DNA from: Candidatus Roizmanbacteria bacterium CG_4_10_14_0_2_um_filter_36_35
Lineage (GTDB): Bacteria > Patescibacteriota > Microgenomatia > UBA1406 > GWC2-37-13
Assembly: GCA_002792355.1 (NCBI GenBank)
Contig: PFOE01000052.1
Coordinates: forward strand, 1-16,566
Direction of reading: 5' to 3'
DNA length: 16,566 bases
Below the pieces are notes generated by a model, which had not been told where the DNA came from, did not search any database, and saw only the letters and a list, made by a program, of their open reading frames with translations. The position numbers and the translations under genes were made by a program. Shown here one piece after another: positions 7,322 through 13,193 of the stretch. Numbering within the stretch: position 1 is the stretch's first letter; the number at the start of each line of letters is the position of its first letter.

Positions 7322-8189
7322 ATGGAATTTAAAGAGGTAAAAGCAAAAACCATTCTTACCGCCTGCAAAATACCTGATATCGACTACGTTATCAACCCTT
7401 ATATCGGTTGCCGGTTTGCCTGCAAATACTGTTATGCGTCGTTCATGGGTCGGTTTATCGACAAGACGATTTATGACTGGGGCGGATATGTCTATGCCAA
7501 AATCAACGCTCCGGAGTTATTAAAAAAAGAAATCAAGAAATTAAAAAATAATGGTAAAGGTAAAGAAATATTTTTCAGTTCGGTGACCGACTCCTTATCA
7601 AGGAGTCGAAGCAAAGTATAAACTGACTAGGCAATGCTTGGAAATCTTAGCTGATTATGGATTCCGAGGGGTAGTTTCGATTCTTACCAAGTCAGACATG
7701 GTGACGAGAGACATTGATGTTTTTAAAAAGATAAAAAATGTTATTGTTGGGTTAACCATTACCTCGACCGACGACAAAATTTCCCGCTATTTTGAAAAAT
7801 ACGCGCCGCCGGTTTCTAGCCGGCTTAAAGCGCTAAAAACCTTGAATAAAAATAAAATCAAGACCTATGCTTTTATCGGTCCGCTTCTCCCCCACTTTGT
7901 AGCGCAGACGGGAGAGTTGGAAAAACTCTTTAAAAGTTTGTCAGAAACCGGGACAAAGGATCTTTTTATCGAACACTTAAATTTGGTCAAGTATATTCGC
8001 AGTCGATTGTTTGAAGAAATGAAAGATATTAATAAAGAAATTCTCCAAAAATTTTATTCATCGCAGTCAAAAAATTATCGGGTCGAATTAGAAGAAAAAA
8101 TAAAAGCCTTGATAAAAAAATACAAAATGAATTTGCTCTTGGATATGGTCATTTTCCACAAAGAGTTTCAAAAAAGGCATCTAAGGTAA
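7322..8189 (+). pseudogene. SplB-like radical SAM protein, +1 frameshift at about 7592
   Basis: From ATG 7322 the product begins MEFKEVKAKTILTACK and carries the radical SAM cluster motif C30-x3-C34-x2-C37 in YIGCRFACKYCYAS, as in the SplB / Rv2578c-like family. After FFSSVTD the frame runs into a stop at 7619-7621. Moving to the next frame at 7593 gives PYQGVEAKYKLTRQCLEILA, and the family's expected S-V-T-D-P-Y-Q then continues to TAA 8187-8189. Together they make about 288 residues, a usual size. The extra T (7592) sits in a perfect 9-bp hairpin (7588-7608). Either the gene is broken, or the base is a sequencing or assembly error, or the ribosome shifts here. The substrate is unknown. The stop abuts the stop of the convergent gene at 8190. 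Confidence 0.8.
7588..7608. repeat. Perfect 9-bp hairpin at the radical SAM frameshift
   Basis: CGACTCCTT (7588-7596), loop ATC, AAGGAGTCG (7600-7608). The arms pair perfectly only because of the extra T at 7592. Removing that T restores the reading frame. Confidence 0.8.
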
Positions 8190-8456
8190 TTATTCTTTAT
8201 AAATATATTTTTTCCAAAGATTTTTGAAAAAAGGAAGAGTCAAGGTTGAAAGCAAAAAACCAAGACTGGGGACAATCGCATTGAGCCAAGGCTTCTCTAC
8301 TCCGATGGCATTAATATATAGACCAATAGCTAGATAGGTAAAAATAAAAAGAAGAACCTTTCGAGTGATGCTCGTTTCCCAAGCTTTATCGGTCTCAACC
8401 TTTTTGTTTCTTTCCTTGATTTTCAATATTTCCTTTTCCAATTCCTCAAATTCCAT
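8190..8456 (-). CDS. Small membrane protein with two TM segments
   Basis: This 88-residue protein has a charged, probably coiled-coil N terminus (MEFEELEKEILKIKERNKK) and two hydrophobic segments at about 34-51 and 58-76, ending in a basic tail. I do not recognise the family. ATG 8456 is preferred to the upstream start at 8471, which falls in the repeat, because a perfect TATAAT lies 6 bases before it. It is downstream of the fic gene on the same strand, but has its own promoter. Its stop directly abuts the stop of the convergent radical SAM gene. Confidence 0.6.
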   Translation of the reverse strand: MEFEELEKEILKIKERNKKVETDKAWETSITRKVLLFIFTYLAIGLYINAIGVEKPWLNAIVPSLGFLLSTLTLPFFKNLWKKYIYKE

Positions 8457-8462
8457 AGTGAT

Positions 8463-8468
8463 ATTATA
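8463..8468 (-). promoter_or_regulatory. -10 box of the small membrane protein gene
   Basis: A perfect TATAAT on the minus strand, 6 bases before ATG 8456. Its -35 region would fall inside the palindromic repeat at 8472-8507, so the repeat may contribute promoter sequence. Confidence 0.5.
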
Positions 8469-8471
8469 CAA

Positions 8472-8507
8472 GATTCCTCGCTTCGCTCGGAATGACAGGG
8501 AGGGGGT
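8472..8507 (+). repeat. Interspersed palindromic repeat, copy 2 (intergenic)
   Basis: The element runs from GATTCCTCGC to GGAATGACAGGGAGGGGG, with arms ATTCC (8473-8477) / GGAAT (8489-8493). It lies between the fic stop (8510) and the next gene, and could act as a weak terminator. Repeats of this type are, as far as I recall, frequent in candidate-phyla genomes; I cannot search to confirm. Confidence 0.65.
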
Positions 8508-8509
8508 GA

Positions 8510-9484
8510 TTATATCGCTTTATAGAAACTTCCTCTTGTTTGACCGATTTTAATAACTATTCCCTTATCACAGAGTTTTTTAAGATCGTATCTTAAAGTT
8601 CGTTCAGGAATTTTTAAAAATCTTCTTTTAATAAAATCAAAAGAAACTGTTTCGTGGTCTTTAATAATATTGAGAATTTCTTCTTGGCGGGGCGGGAGAT
8701 GGATTGTGTTTTTGTTATTGATTTCTTTTTCCACCTCTTTTTTTAATTTTTCCGTTTGCTTATAGAAAGCATTTAACATAAAAATAAGATAATCGTTGGT
8801 ATTTTTCAGACCAATATCAAGATAATAATAATAATCGTTTTTATTCTCATTTAAATATTCCTCGAAAGAGACGGTGGGTCTGAATTGATAATTATTGATT
8901 TGACAAACTAGCGGAATCATCAATCGGCCTACCCGTCCGTTGCCATCCAAGAATGGATGAATTTTTTCAAAAATTAAATGGGCAATAAAAGCTTTAATTA
9001 GAGGAAATTTTTCATCTTTGGAATTTGTATAGTCGATTAATCGATTAGTCAACTGAGGGATTTGATTTGGCGGAGGGCAAACATAAATGGCAATGCCGGC
9101 TTGATTGAAAATAGCGCTCATTTCACGTCTGAACGCGCCAGCTTGATAATGAATATTATTCACTATCTTTTTATGGACCGTTTTAATTAATGATTGATTA
9201 ACTGATTTGCTTTTAAGTTTGGAAATAAAATTAATTGCGTTAAGAATATTATCAATTTCTAGTTGTTTGATTTTATCATGAGAGTTTTTATAAGTTTCTA
9301 AGTTTAGTGGATTGCCTTCTATTTTTGCCGAATAAAGAGAGCTTTTTAAGAGACTTACTCGCTGGATTTTTTGCTTGATTTCTGAAGAAATATTTAGTGT
9401 TTTTAAATACTGTCTAATGGCTTCAATCTTTCCCAGGAGTTCAATCATTTCTGGTGATACCGAATATCGAGGAGGAATTTTCAT
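8510..9484 (-). CDS. Fic-family protein (class II) with C-terminal winged helix
   Basis: Fic proteins transfer AMP or another nucleotide phosphate to hydroxyl side chains. The 324-residue product has the complete catalytic motif HPFLDGNGRVGRL (176-188). The N-terminal inhibitory helix S52-x3-E56-G57 (SAKIEGN) is the class II arrangement, in which the protein restrains itself without a separate antitoxin. A C-terminal winged-helix region (about 260-324, with ERTLRYDLKKLCDKGIV) should bind DNA. I chose ATG 9484 because the upstream start at 9502 lies in the repeated promoter sequence. Four 10-bp direct repeats cover the promoter, so autoregulation by the winged helix is a reasonable inference. 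The target is unknown. Confidence 0.88.
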   Translation of the reverse strand: MKIPPRYSVSPEMIELLGKIEAIRQYLKTLNISSEIKQKIQRVSLLKSSLYSAKIEGNPLNLETYKNSHDKIKQLEIDNILNAINFISKLKSKSVNQSLIKTVHKKIVNNIHYQAGAFRREMSAIFNQAGIAIYVCPPPNQIPQLTNRLIDYTNSKDEKFPLIKAFIAHLIFEKIHPFLDGNGRVGRLMIPLVCQINNYQFRPTVSFEEYLNENKNDYYYYLDIGLKNTNDYLIFMLNAFYKQTEKLKKEVEKEINNKNTIHLPPRQEEILNIIKDHETVSFDFIKRRFLKIPERTLRYDLKKLCDKGIVIKIGQTRGSFYKAI

Positions 9485-9491
9485 ATTTTCT

Positions 9492-9531
9492 AATATTACC
9501 AAATCTTGCCGAATATTGCCAGATATTGCCG
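9492..9531 (-). promoter_or_regulatory. Four 10-bp iterons over the fic promoter (putative operator)
   Basis: On the plus strand the repeats are 9492-9501, 9502-9511, 9512-9521 and 9522-9531, with consensus AATATTGCCR; the minus-strand reading is YGGCAATATT. The first repeat contains the extended -10 (TGGTAATAT on the minus strand, 9493-9501), which is 8 bases before ATG 9484. Spacing of 10 bp places each unit on the same face of the helix. Confidence 0.7.
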
Positions 9532-9563
9532 AATAATTATTTAAAATAAAGTAATCAACGATC

Positions 9564-9572
9564 TGATATAAT
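9564..9572 (+). promoter_or_regulatory. Extended -10 promoter of tRNA-Leu
   Basis: TGATATAAT is a perfect -10 with TGn extension, 10 bases upstream of the tRNA 5' end at 9583. It shares the short region with the divergent fic promoter. Confidence 0.65.
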
Positions 9573-9582
9573 TTCCATTATT

Positions 9583-9666
9583 GCCGCAGTGGCGGAACTG
9601 GCAGACGCGCAAGGTTTAGGACCTTGTGTCCTCACGGACGTAGGGGTTCAACTCCTCTCTGCGGCA
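9583..9666 (+). tRNA. tRNA-Leu (UAG)
   Basis: The acceptor stem is GCCGCAG (9583-9589) with CTGCGGC (9659-9665) and discriminator A9666. The anticodon stem CAAGG/CCTTG encloses the loop TTTAGGA, giving anticodon TAG at 9617-9619. A long variable arm (TCCTCACGGAC region) marks a class II tRNA, and the T arm GGGGTTCAACTCC is present. The 3' CCA is not encoded. Open frames that read through this gene are artefacts. Confidence 0.95.
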
Positions 9667-9673
9667 CAATATC

Positions 9674-9691
9674 AAGAAGTCAGCTTCTTTA
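9674..9691 (+). terminator. Possible terminator after tRNA-Leu
   Basis: AAGAAG (9674-9679), loop TCAG, CTTCTT (9684-9689) and then TATT. The stem is short and AT-rich and the T run is short, so it is weak. It also covers the last codon(s) of the convergent DUF1189 gene. Confidence 0.35.
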
Positions 9692-10576
9692 TTCAGTCGG
9701 AGAATTTAGCGTTGTTTCCCGAAAAGAAAACAAAACGACTAGCATCCAGAGGAAAAAAACAATCGCATATAAATTGGGAAGCGGTAATTTAAGATATCCG
9801 GCAATCTCGCTTATTACTATCGGCCATGTGACAGCGTGCATACCAATTTTGTATAAAGATCCATAACTATATTGTTTCTTAAATATCAGATTGACAATCC
9901 AGATAAAAAAAGTCAAAAACAAAAGTCCGAACATAATTCCGTTCGTCCAAAATAACGAACCAAAGACGAGGAAAAAAAATAAAAATATTAAGGCAACTGA
10001 ATCGATATAGAAAAGAGCTCTAAAGGTATAAGGCCGAACGATATTTAACAAATTATCAAAGATACCTTTGTTTATGGTAAAGTTCTGTTTTAAATCGCGA
10101 AAATAAAATACTGATGTCTGTTCTATTTGATTATTTTCTGACTTTGATGGATAGACGACGGCATTTTTTGTCGCCAATATGTAGGTATTATAGTTTGGAT
10201 AATTTTCAATCGAACCTTTGGTATCAATGATCAAAAAATGACGGCGGAGATCGGCTGTGACTCGATTGTCGAGATCGAAAAAGAATGGTTCTTGAGCATT
10301 GGTGGAAAGTTGGCCGTTTCTGATTTTTATTTCTAGATCTTTTGGATAAAAATTTTGAGCTTCGATCATAAACTTATCAATTCTTGGTTGTATTTGAGGT
10401 CTATTCTTGAGATAAGAACCGGCAAACGTCAAGCTTTTTATAAAAATAAGAATAAAAAGCAAAAACCAAAGATACTTGTAAGAAAACCAAAAACTTGTCT
10501 TAGCGACGTCCTGATAATATTTCGGATCAAAAAGAGATTTTTTAAGGGAAAAGAAAAAAGTTTTAAAAGAATTCAT
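9689..10576 (-). CDS. DUF1189-family membrane protein
   Basis: This 295-residue protein resembles DUF1189. It has an N-terminal SFKTFFFSLKKSLFDPKYYQ-like segment before the first membrane helix (about 36-53). A large, probably extracytoplasmic, domain follows (55-185), then a cluster of four hydrophobic segments (about 190-210, 214-233, 244-262 and 268-288). The function of the family is not known. ATG 10576 lies 6 bases after an extended -10 (TGGTAAAAT, 10583-10591). That promoter lies just past the end of the methyltransferase gene on the same strand, so the gene probably has its own transcript. It is convergent with tRNA-Leu. Confidence 0.75.
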   Translation of the reverse strand: MNSFKTFFFSLKKSLFDPKYYQDVAKTSFWFSYKYLWFLLFILIFIKSLTFAGSYLKNRPQIQPRIDKFMIEAQNFYPKDLEIKIRNGQLSTNAQEPFFFDLDNRVTADLRRHFLIIDTKGSIENYPNYNTYILATKNAVVYPSKSENNQIEQTSVFYFRDLKQNFTINKGIFDNLLNIVRPYTFRALFYIDSVALIFLFFFLVFGSLFWTNGIMFGLLFLTFFIWIVNLIFKKQYSYGSLYKIGMHAVTWPIVISEIAGYLKLPLPNLYAIVFFLWMLVVLFSFRETTLNSPTE

Positions 10577-10582
10577 ATATTA

Positions 10583-10591
10583 ATTTTACCA
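10583..10591 (-). promoter_or_regulatory. Extended -10 promoter of the DUF1189 gene
   Basis: TGGTAAAAT on the minus strand, 6 bases before ATG 10576 and just downstream of the methyltransferase stop at 10597. Confidence 0.55.
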
Positions 10592-10596
10592 AATAA

Positions 10597-11276
10597 TTAT
10601 TTTTTAAGGACAAAAAAACCAGTGCTGACTTTAGCTAATTCTTCTTGGGCTGTCTTGGGATCCCAGTTCTTTAATCGTATTGGTTTTCTGACACTGGAAA
10701 ACGGCAAAGAGTCTACTATTTTGGTAAACGCCGGTATTAACCAGGGAACATTTTTTTCCAAATAAACAAAGTTTTTTGCTTCTTCTGGTTTAGGCCATGG
10801 GACATCGATTTCGGAAAATTGATCAATTTTTAAACCGGCTCTGCCGAAAAAATTTTCTACTTCGGAAACATTTTTTGATGAAGCGGAAAACTAACTAAGA
10901 TTTTTCCTTCAGGTTTTAATACCCGTGCCAAATCATTTATCACTTCAGCGTCATTTTCTAAATGCTCAAGTATTTCAAAAGCGCAAACGACGTCAAAAGA
11001 GTTTTCTGGAAAAGGAATTCCTTTTAAATCAGATTCCACCGCTTGTGCGCCGGCTTTCTTTAATTTTTGAAGCGAATGTCTACTGATGTCAAGAAAAAAT
11101 CTTCCTTCAATCGGAATTTTTGGGCGAAGACCCGAACCCACTTCCAGCATTTTTGCCCCTTTCAATATATAGGGCTCGAGTATTTTCCATTGAGGCCATT
11201 TTTTAGGGTTATCAATTGAATACCAGCGCCAAAAATTTTGATATCGACCTCTATTTTCTACTACATTTTCTGGCAT
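10597..11276 (-). pseudogene. Class I SAM-dependent methyltransferase, frameshifted at an A6 run
   Basis: From ATG 11276 (MPENVVENRGRYQNF) the protein has the Methyltransf_11 pattern: MLEVGSGLRP (43-52), FFLDIS, SFDVVCAFEILEHLEND and LARVLKPEGKILVSFPLH. The frame then meets TAG at 10857-10859. Slipping back one base in the A6 run (T10871-10876 on the plus strand) continues as NVSEVENFFGRAGLKIDQFS and on to TAA 10597-10599, about 226 residues in all. One lost A (A7 to A6), a sequencing error, or slippage would each explain this. Upstream, translated tRNA-Ser sequence (MAERPNAYAW...) is not part of the protein. The gene begins 9 bases after tRNA-Ser and is probably co-transcribed with it. The substrate is unknown. 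Confidence 0.8.
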
Positions 11277-11285
11277 ATTTTTTTG

Positions 11286-11372
11286 CGGAGAGGGGGGGAT
11301 TCGAACCCCCGATGACATTTCTGCCATATACGCTCTCCAAGCGTACGCATTCGGCCGCTCTGCCACCTCTCC
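11286..11372 (-). tRNA. tRNA-Ser (GGA)
   Basis: On the minus strand the acceptor stem is GGAGAGG / CCTCTCC with discriminator G, as expected for serine. The anticodon stem TACGC/GCGTA holds the loop TTGGAGA, giving anticodon GGA (11336-11338). A long variable arm and the T arm GGGGGTTCGAATCCCCC are present. CCA is not encoded. The methyltransferase ATG follows 9 bases after the 3' end. Confidence 0.95.
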
Positions 11373-11392
11373 TCTACTTCGTTTGATTACAA

Positions 11393-11401
11393 ATTATATC
11401 A
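11393..11401 (-). promoter_or_regulatory. Extended -10 promoter of tRNA-Ser
   Basis: TGATATAAT on the minus strand, about 20 bases upstream of the tRNA 5' end. The corresponding -35 position (about 11416-11421) lies inside the 18-bp palindrome at 11411-11428. Confidence 0.6.
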
Positions 11402-11410
11402 CTTCCACAA

Positions 11411-11428
11411 ACTTTAATTAATTAAAGT
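11411..11428. repeat. Perfect 18-bp palindrome in the tRNA-Ser -35 region
   Basis: ACTTTAATT followed by AATTAAAGT, perfectly self-complementary with no loop. Position suggests an operator or a structural element; I know of no matching regulator. Confidence 0.7.
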
Positions 11429-11443
11429 ATTGAGCCTGGACAT

Positions 11444-11462
11444 GGACACCCGAAGGGTGTCT
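11444..11462. repeat. Short GC-rich hairpin downstream of the small ORF
   Basis: GACACCC (11445-11451), loop GAA, GGGTGTC (11455-11461), with a G-T closing pair. It lies just past the stop (11467) of the minus-strand gene. No T run follows on either strand, so it is either an unusual terminator or a remnant of a palindromic repeat. Confidence 0.6.
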
Positions 11463-11466
11463 GAAG

Positions 11467-11688
11467 TTACGCTAAAGCTGGGCGAAGAGATTCGAGGATT
11501 TTTATTCTTTCTTCGTGATTAATAGTTATTCGGTCAAAAACACTAATTGCTACTTTAAGATCAGATTTAATCTTTCTTAAGTCTTTTTTAATAGGGTTAA
11601 AGGCAATTTCAAATGCACTTTTAAATTTTCCGTCAAACTTACGATCAAAAAGTGATTCAATAGCTTTCAGGTCTGTTTTGGTTAACAT
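11467..11688 (-). CDS. Small coiled-coil hypothetical protein
   Basis: This 73-residue soluble protein begins MLTKTDLKAIESLFDRKFDG and continues NPIKKDLRKIKSDLKVAISVFDRITINHEERIKILE. The heptad-like pattern of I/L/V and charged residues suggests a coiled coil. Proteins of this general look (IKKDL..IK.DL...I..FDR) recur as hypotheticals in candidate-phyla genomes, as I recall; no function is known to me. A possible promoter, TTGAAC (11721-11726), 18-base spacer, TAAATA (11697-11702), stands 8 bases before ATG 11688. A hairpin follows the stop. Confidence 0.65.
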   Translation of the reverse strand: MLTKTDLKAIESLFDRKFDGKFKSAFEIAFNPIKKDLRKIKSDLKVAISVFDRITINHEERIKILESLRPALA

Positions 11689-11696
11689 AAGTATTT

Positions 11697-11726
11697 TATT
11701 TAAGCAAATTATTTTTAATAGTTCAA
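11697..11726 (-). promoter_or_regulatory. Possible promoter of the small coiled-coil gene
   Basis: Minus strand -35 TTGAAC (11721-11726), 18-base spacer and -10 TAAATA (11697-11702), 8 bases before the ATG. The region is AT-rich, so chance matches are likely. Confidence 0.35.
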
Positions 11727-11865
11727 CTGTAAATTATTAGAAGGTTTTTGTCTATAGACTATATTTAACAAAGACCTAGGTTTAGATTATTATAGCAATA
11801 AATTATTGACGAATACCCACATAACCTGATAAAGTTATATAATAAAATTAATATTAATTAATAGT

Positions 11866-11871
11866 TATATT
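11866..11871 (+). promoter_or_regulatory. -10 box of the cupin gene
   Basis: TATATT, 8 bases before ATG 11880. The rest of the 191-bp divergent region (11689-11879) is very AT-rich and also contains small palindromes GTCTATAGAC (11750-11759) and ACCTAGGT (11774-11781). I see no gene in it. Confidence 0.45.
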
Positions 11872-11879
11872 TCACAACT

Positions 11880-12278
11880 ATGAAAGGTTATACAGCTAAT
11901 ATAGAAGAAAGTGTTTTAGCAAATAATAGTTTTCGTCAGGTGCTTTATACTGGAAAACATAGTCAGTTGGTACTTATGAATTTAAAGCCTAAAGAAGAAA
12001 TAGGAATGGAAGTCCACTCTGACAATGACCAGTTTTTCCGCTTTGAAAAAGGAGAAGGAAAATGCATCATCGACGGCAATGAGTATCCGTTAAAAGACGG
12101 TGTAGTCATCGTCGTCCCGGCCGGCGCCAATCATAATGTAATTAATATTTCAGAAACGGAAGATCTCAAACTTTATACGATTTATTCACCGGCTCATCAT
12201 AAAGACGGTATAATTCGTGTCACTAAACAGGAAGCTGTAACTAACGAGGAAGAATTTGATGGCAAAACCACCGAATAG
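11880..12278 (+). CDS. Cupin-domain protein
   Basis: This 132-residue single-domain cupin has motif 1 IGMEVHSDNDQFFRFEKGEG (about 41-60, with one clear His and a Glu) and motif 2 VVPAGANHNVIN (about 79-90). Linking strands have the usual lengths. Many short cupins of this kind are annotated as mannose-6-phosphate isomerase-like, but the sequence does not fix a substrate. The EVHSD..QFFRF form lacks the second His of the usual HxH pair, so metal binding may differ. It starts 8 bases after a -10 box. It ends one base before the stop of the convergent gene, with no room for a terminator. Confidence 0.8.
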   Translation: MKGYTANIEESVLANNSFRQVLYTGKHSQLVLMNLKPKEEIGMEVHSDNDQFFRFEKGEGKCIIDGNEYPLKDGVVIVVPAGANHNVINISETEDLKLYTIYSPAHHKDGIIRVTKQEAVTNEEEFDGKTTE

Positions 12279-12279
12279 T

Positions 12280-13104
12280 CTATAAAATTCCCGCTTTTTT
12301 TAGACGAAGGAAATTAACTTCATTTCTTTTTTTCTGTTCTTTAATCATCTTATTTGTAGAGAAAAAAAGGCCAAGATTTTTTTGCTGATTTTCAATGACG
12401 ACTCGATCAAGGTAAGGAACGATTTTTTCCGCAAATAGTTCTAACATTTCATCAGTGATTTGCTCAATCGGTAATGAATCGTTTTTACGACTGCCGATAG
12501 GGAGATGAATTCCGGAAAACCATCTCAGATAATTAGATATTTCCGCAACTATTTTCGGCCAAGTCTTTACTAATTCTTTAGTTGGCACTTTGGCGAGTAA
12601 ATGATAAAGATCAAGCATACCGTGAGCATTAATTCCTTTTTTTAGGTAATCGATGATTTGATTTTTGGCATCCTCTATCCCCTTTTGGCCGTAAAGATGA
12701 TTTTCAATCCAAAGAACTTTTGGTTTATGAAAGACAATAAAGTTTTTAACCTTCTTATTTTCTAGATACGGAGTATGAGATAAAAATTCTTTATCTTTGA
12801 AATTCAGAATCAGGTTTTCAACTCCGAAAATAAAATAATTGACGATCGTCATAATGATTCCGTATTTTGGAGACAAACGGTTTTCTCCGCCGGTTTTACT
12901 ATGAAAAGAAATCGTCGGGATATGATGTTGATTTAAGATTGAGATAAAATTTTTAAGTTTTTTTAATGGTTTAAAGGCGATCATTTCCACTCCGTCAAAA
13001 GTTCCGTCTTTAAAATAGTTTCCATAAAGTTCGATAAATTGTTCTGGACTCCCAAGCCAACCAACACTGTCTGTGGAAATTAATTTTAGGTATTTTTTCT
13101 TCAT
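12280..13104 (-). CDS. Hypothetical protein, possibly TIM-barrel (xylose isomerase-like)
   Basis: This 274-residue soluble protein is not one I can assign. Features such as FDGVEMIAFKPLKKLKNF, a strand HHIPTISFHSK, VLWIENHLYG, GMLDLYHL and FSGIHLPIG repeat a beta-strand/helix rhythm. They place His, Glu and Asp near strand ends, as in xylose-isomerase-like or AP-endonuclease-2 TIM barrels. This is a weak structural guess. Starts at 13113 (TTG), 13110 and 13104 are all possible; ATG 13104 is preferred because TATAAT (13113-13118) ends 8 bases before it, matching the pattern of the neighbours. It is divergent from the xer gene. Confidence 0.65.
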   Translation of the reverse strand: MKKKYLKLISTDSVGWLGSPEQFIELYGNYFKDGTFDGVEMIAFKPLKKLKNFISILNQHHIPTISFHSKTGGENRLSPKYGIIMTIVNYFIFGVENLILNFKDKEFLSHTPYLENKKVKNFIVFHKPKVLWIENHLYGQKGIEDAKNQIIDYLKKGINAHGMLDLYHLLAKVPTKELVKTWPKIVAEISNYLRWFSGIHLPIGSRKNDSLPIEQITDEMLELFAEKIVPYLDRVVIENQQKNLGLFFSTNKMIKEQKKRNEVNFLRLKKAGIL

Positions 13105-13112
13105 AACCATCA

Positions 13113-13118
13113 ATTATA
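13113..13118 (-). promoter_or_regulatory. -10 box that decides the start at 13104
   Basis: Perfect TATAAT on the minus strand. ATG 13110 would lie only 2 bases from it, upstream of the expected transcription start, while ATG 13104 is 8 bases away. Confidence 0.55.
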
Positions 13119-13128
13119 CCTTTTATTT

Positions 13129-13157
13129 TAAGGATAGGATATTATCCTGTCCCTACA
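13129..13157. repeat. Imperfect hairpin between divergent genes
   Basis: The core AGGATA-T-TATCCT (13136-13148) is perfect. The flanks AAGGAT and GTCCCTA extend it with mismatches and G-T pairs. It lies just upstream of the xer -35 box. It may belong to a family of palindromic repeats with GTCCCTACA ends. Confidence 0.5.
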
Positions 13158-13158
13158 G

Positions 13159-13187
13159 TTGATAAATCATCGCTCGTCGTTTAATAT
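13159..13187 (+). promoter_or_regulatory. Promoter of the xer gene
   Basis: -35 TTGATA (13159-13164), 17-base spacer, -10 TAATAT (13182-13187), then 6 bases to ATG 13194. Confidence 0.6.
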
Positions 13188-13193
13188 AAAGTC

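Noticed and set aside
8190..8456. Antitoxin for Fic
   Set aside because: The Fic protein carries its own inhibitory helix (class II). The small protein has two membrane segments and its own promoter downstream of fic.
9589..9866. Open frames reading through tRNA-Leu
   Set aside because: They begin inside the tRNA and lie antisense to the DUF1189 gene. The start MAELADAQGL... is a typical translated tRNA artefact.
10355..10765. Plus-strand open frame over the DUF1189 start
   Set aside because: It is antisense to DUF1189 and to the methyltransferase C terminus, with a low-complexity Lys-rich product.
11277..11366. N-terminal extension of the methyltransferase
   Set aside because: MAERPNAYAWRAYMAEM is translated tRNA-Ser. 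The true start is ATG 11276.
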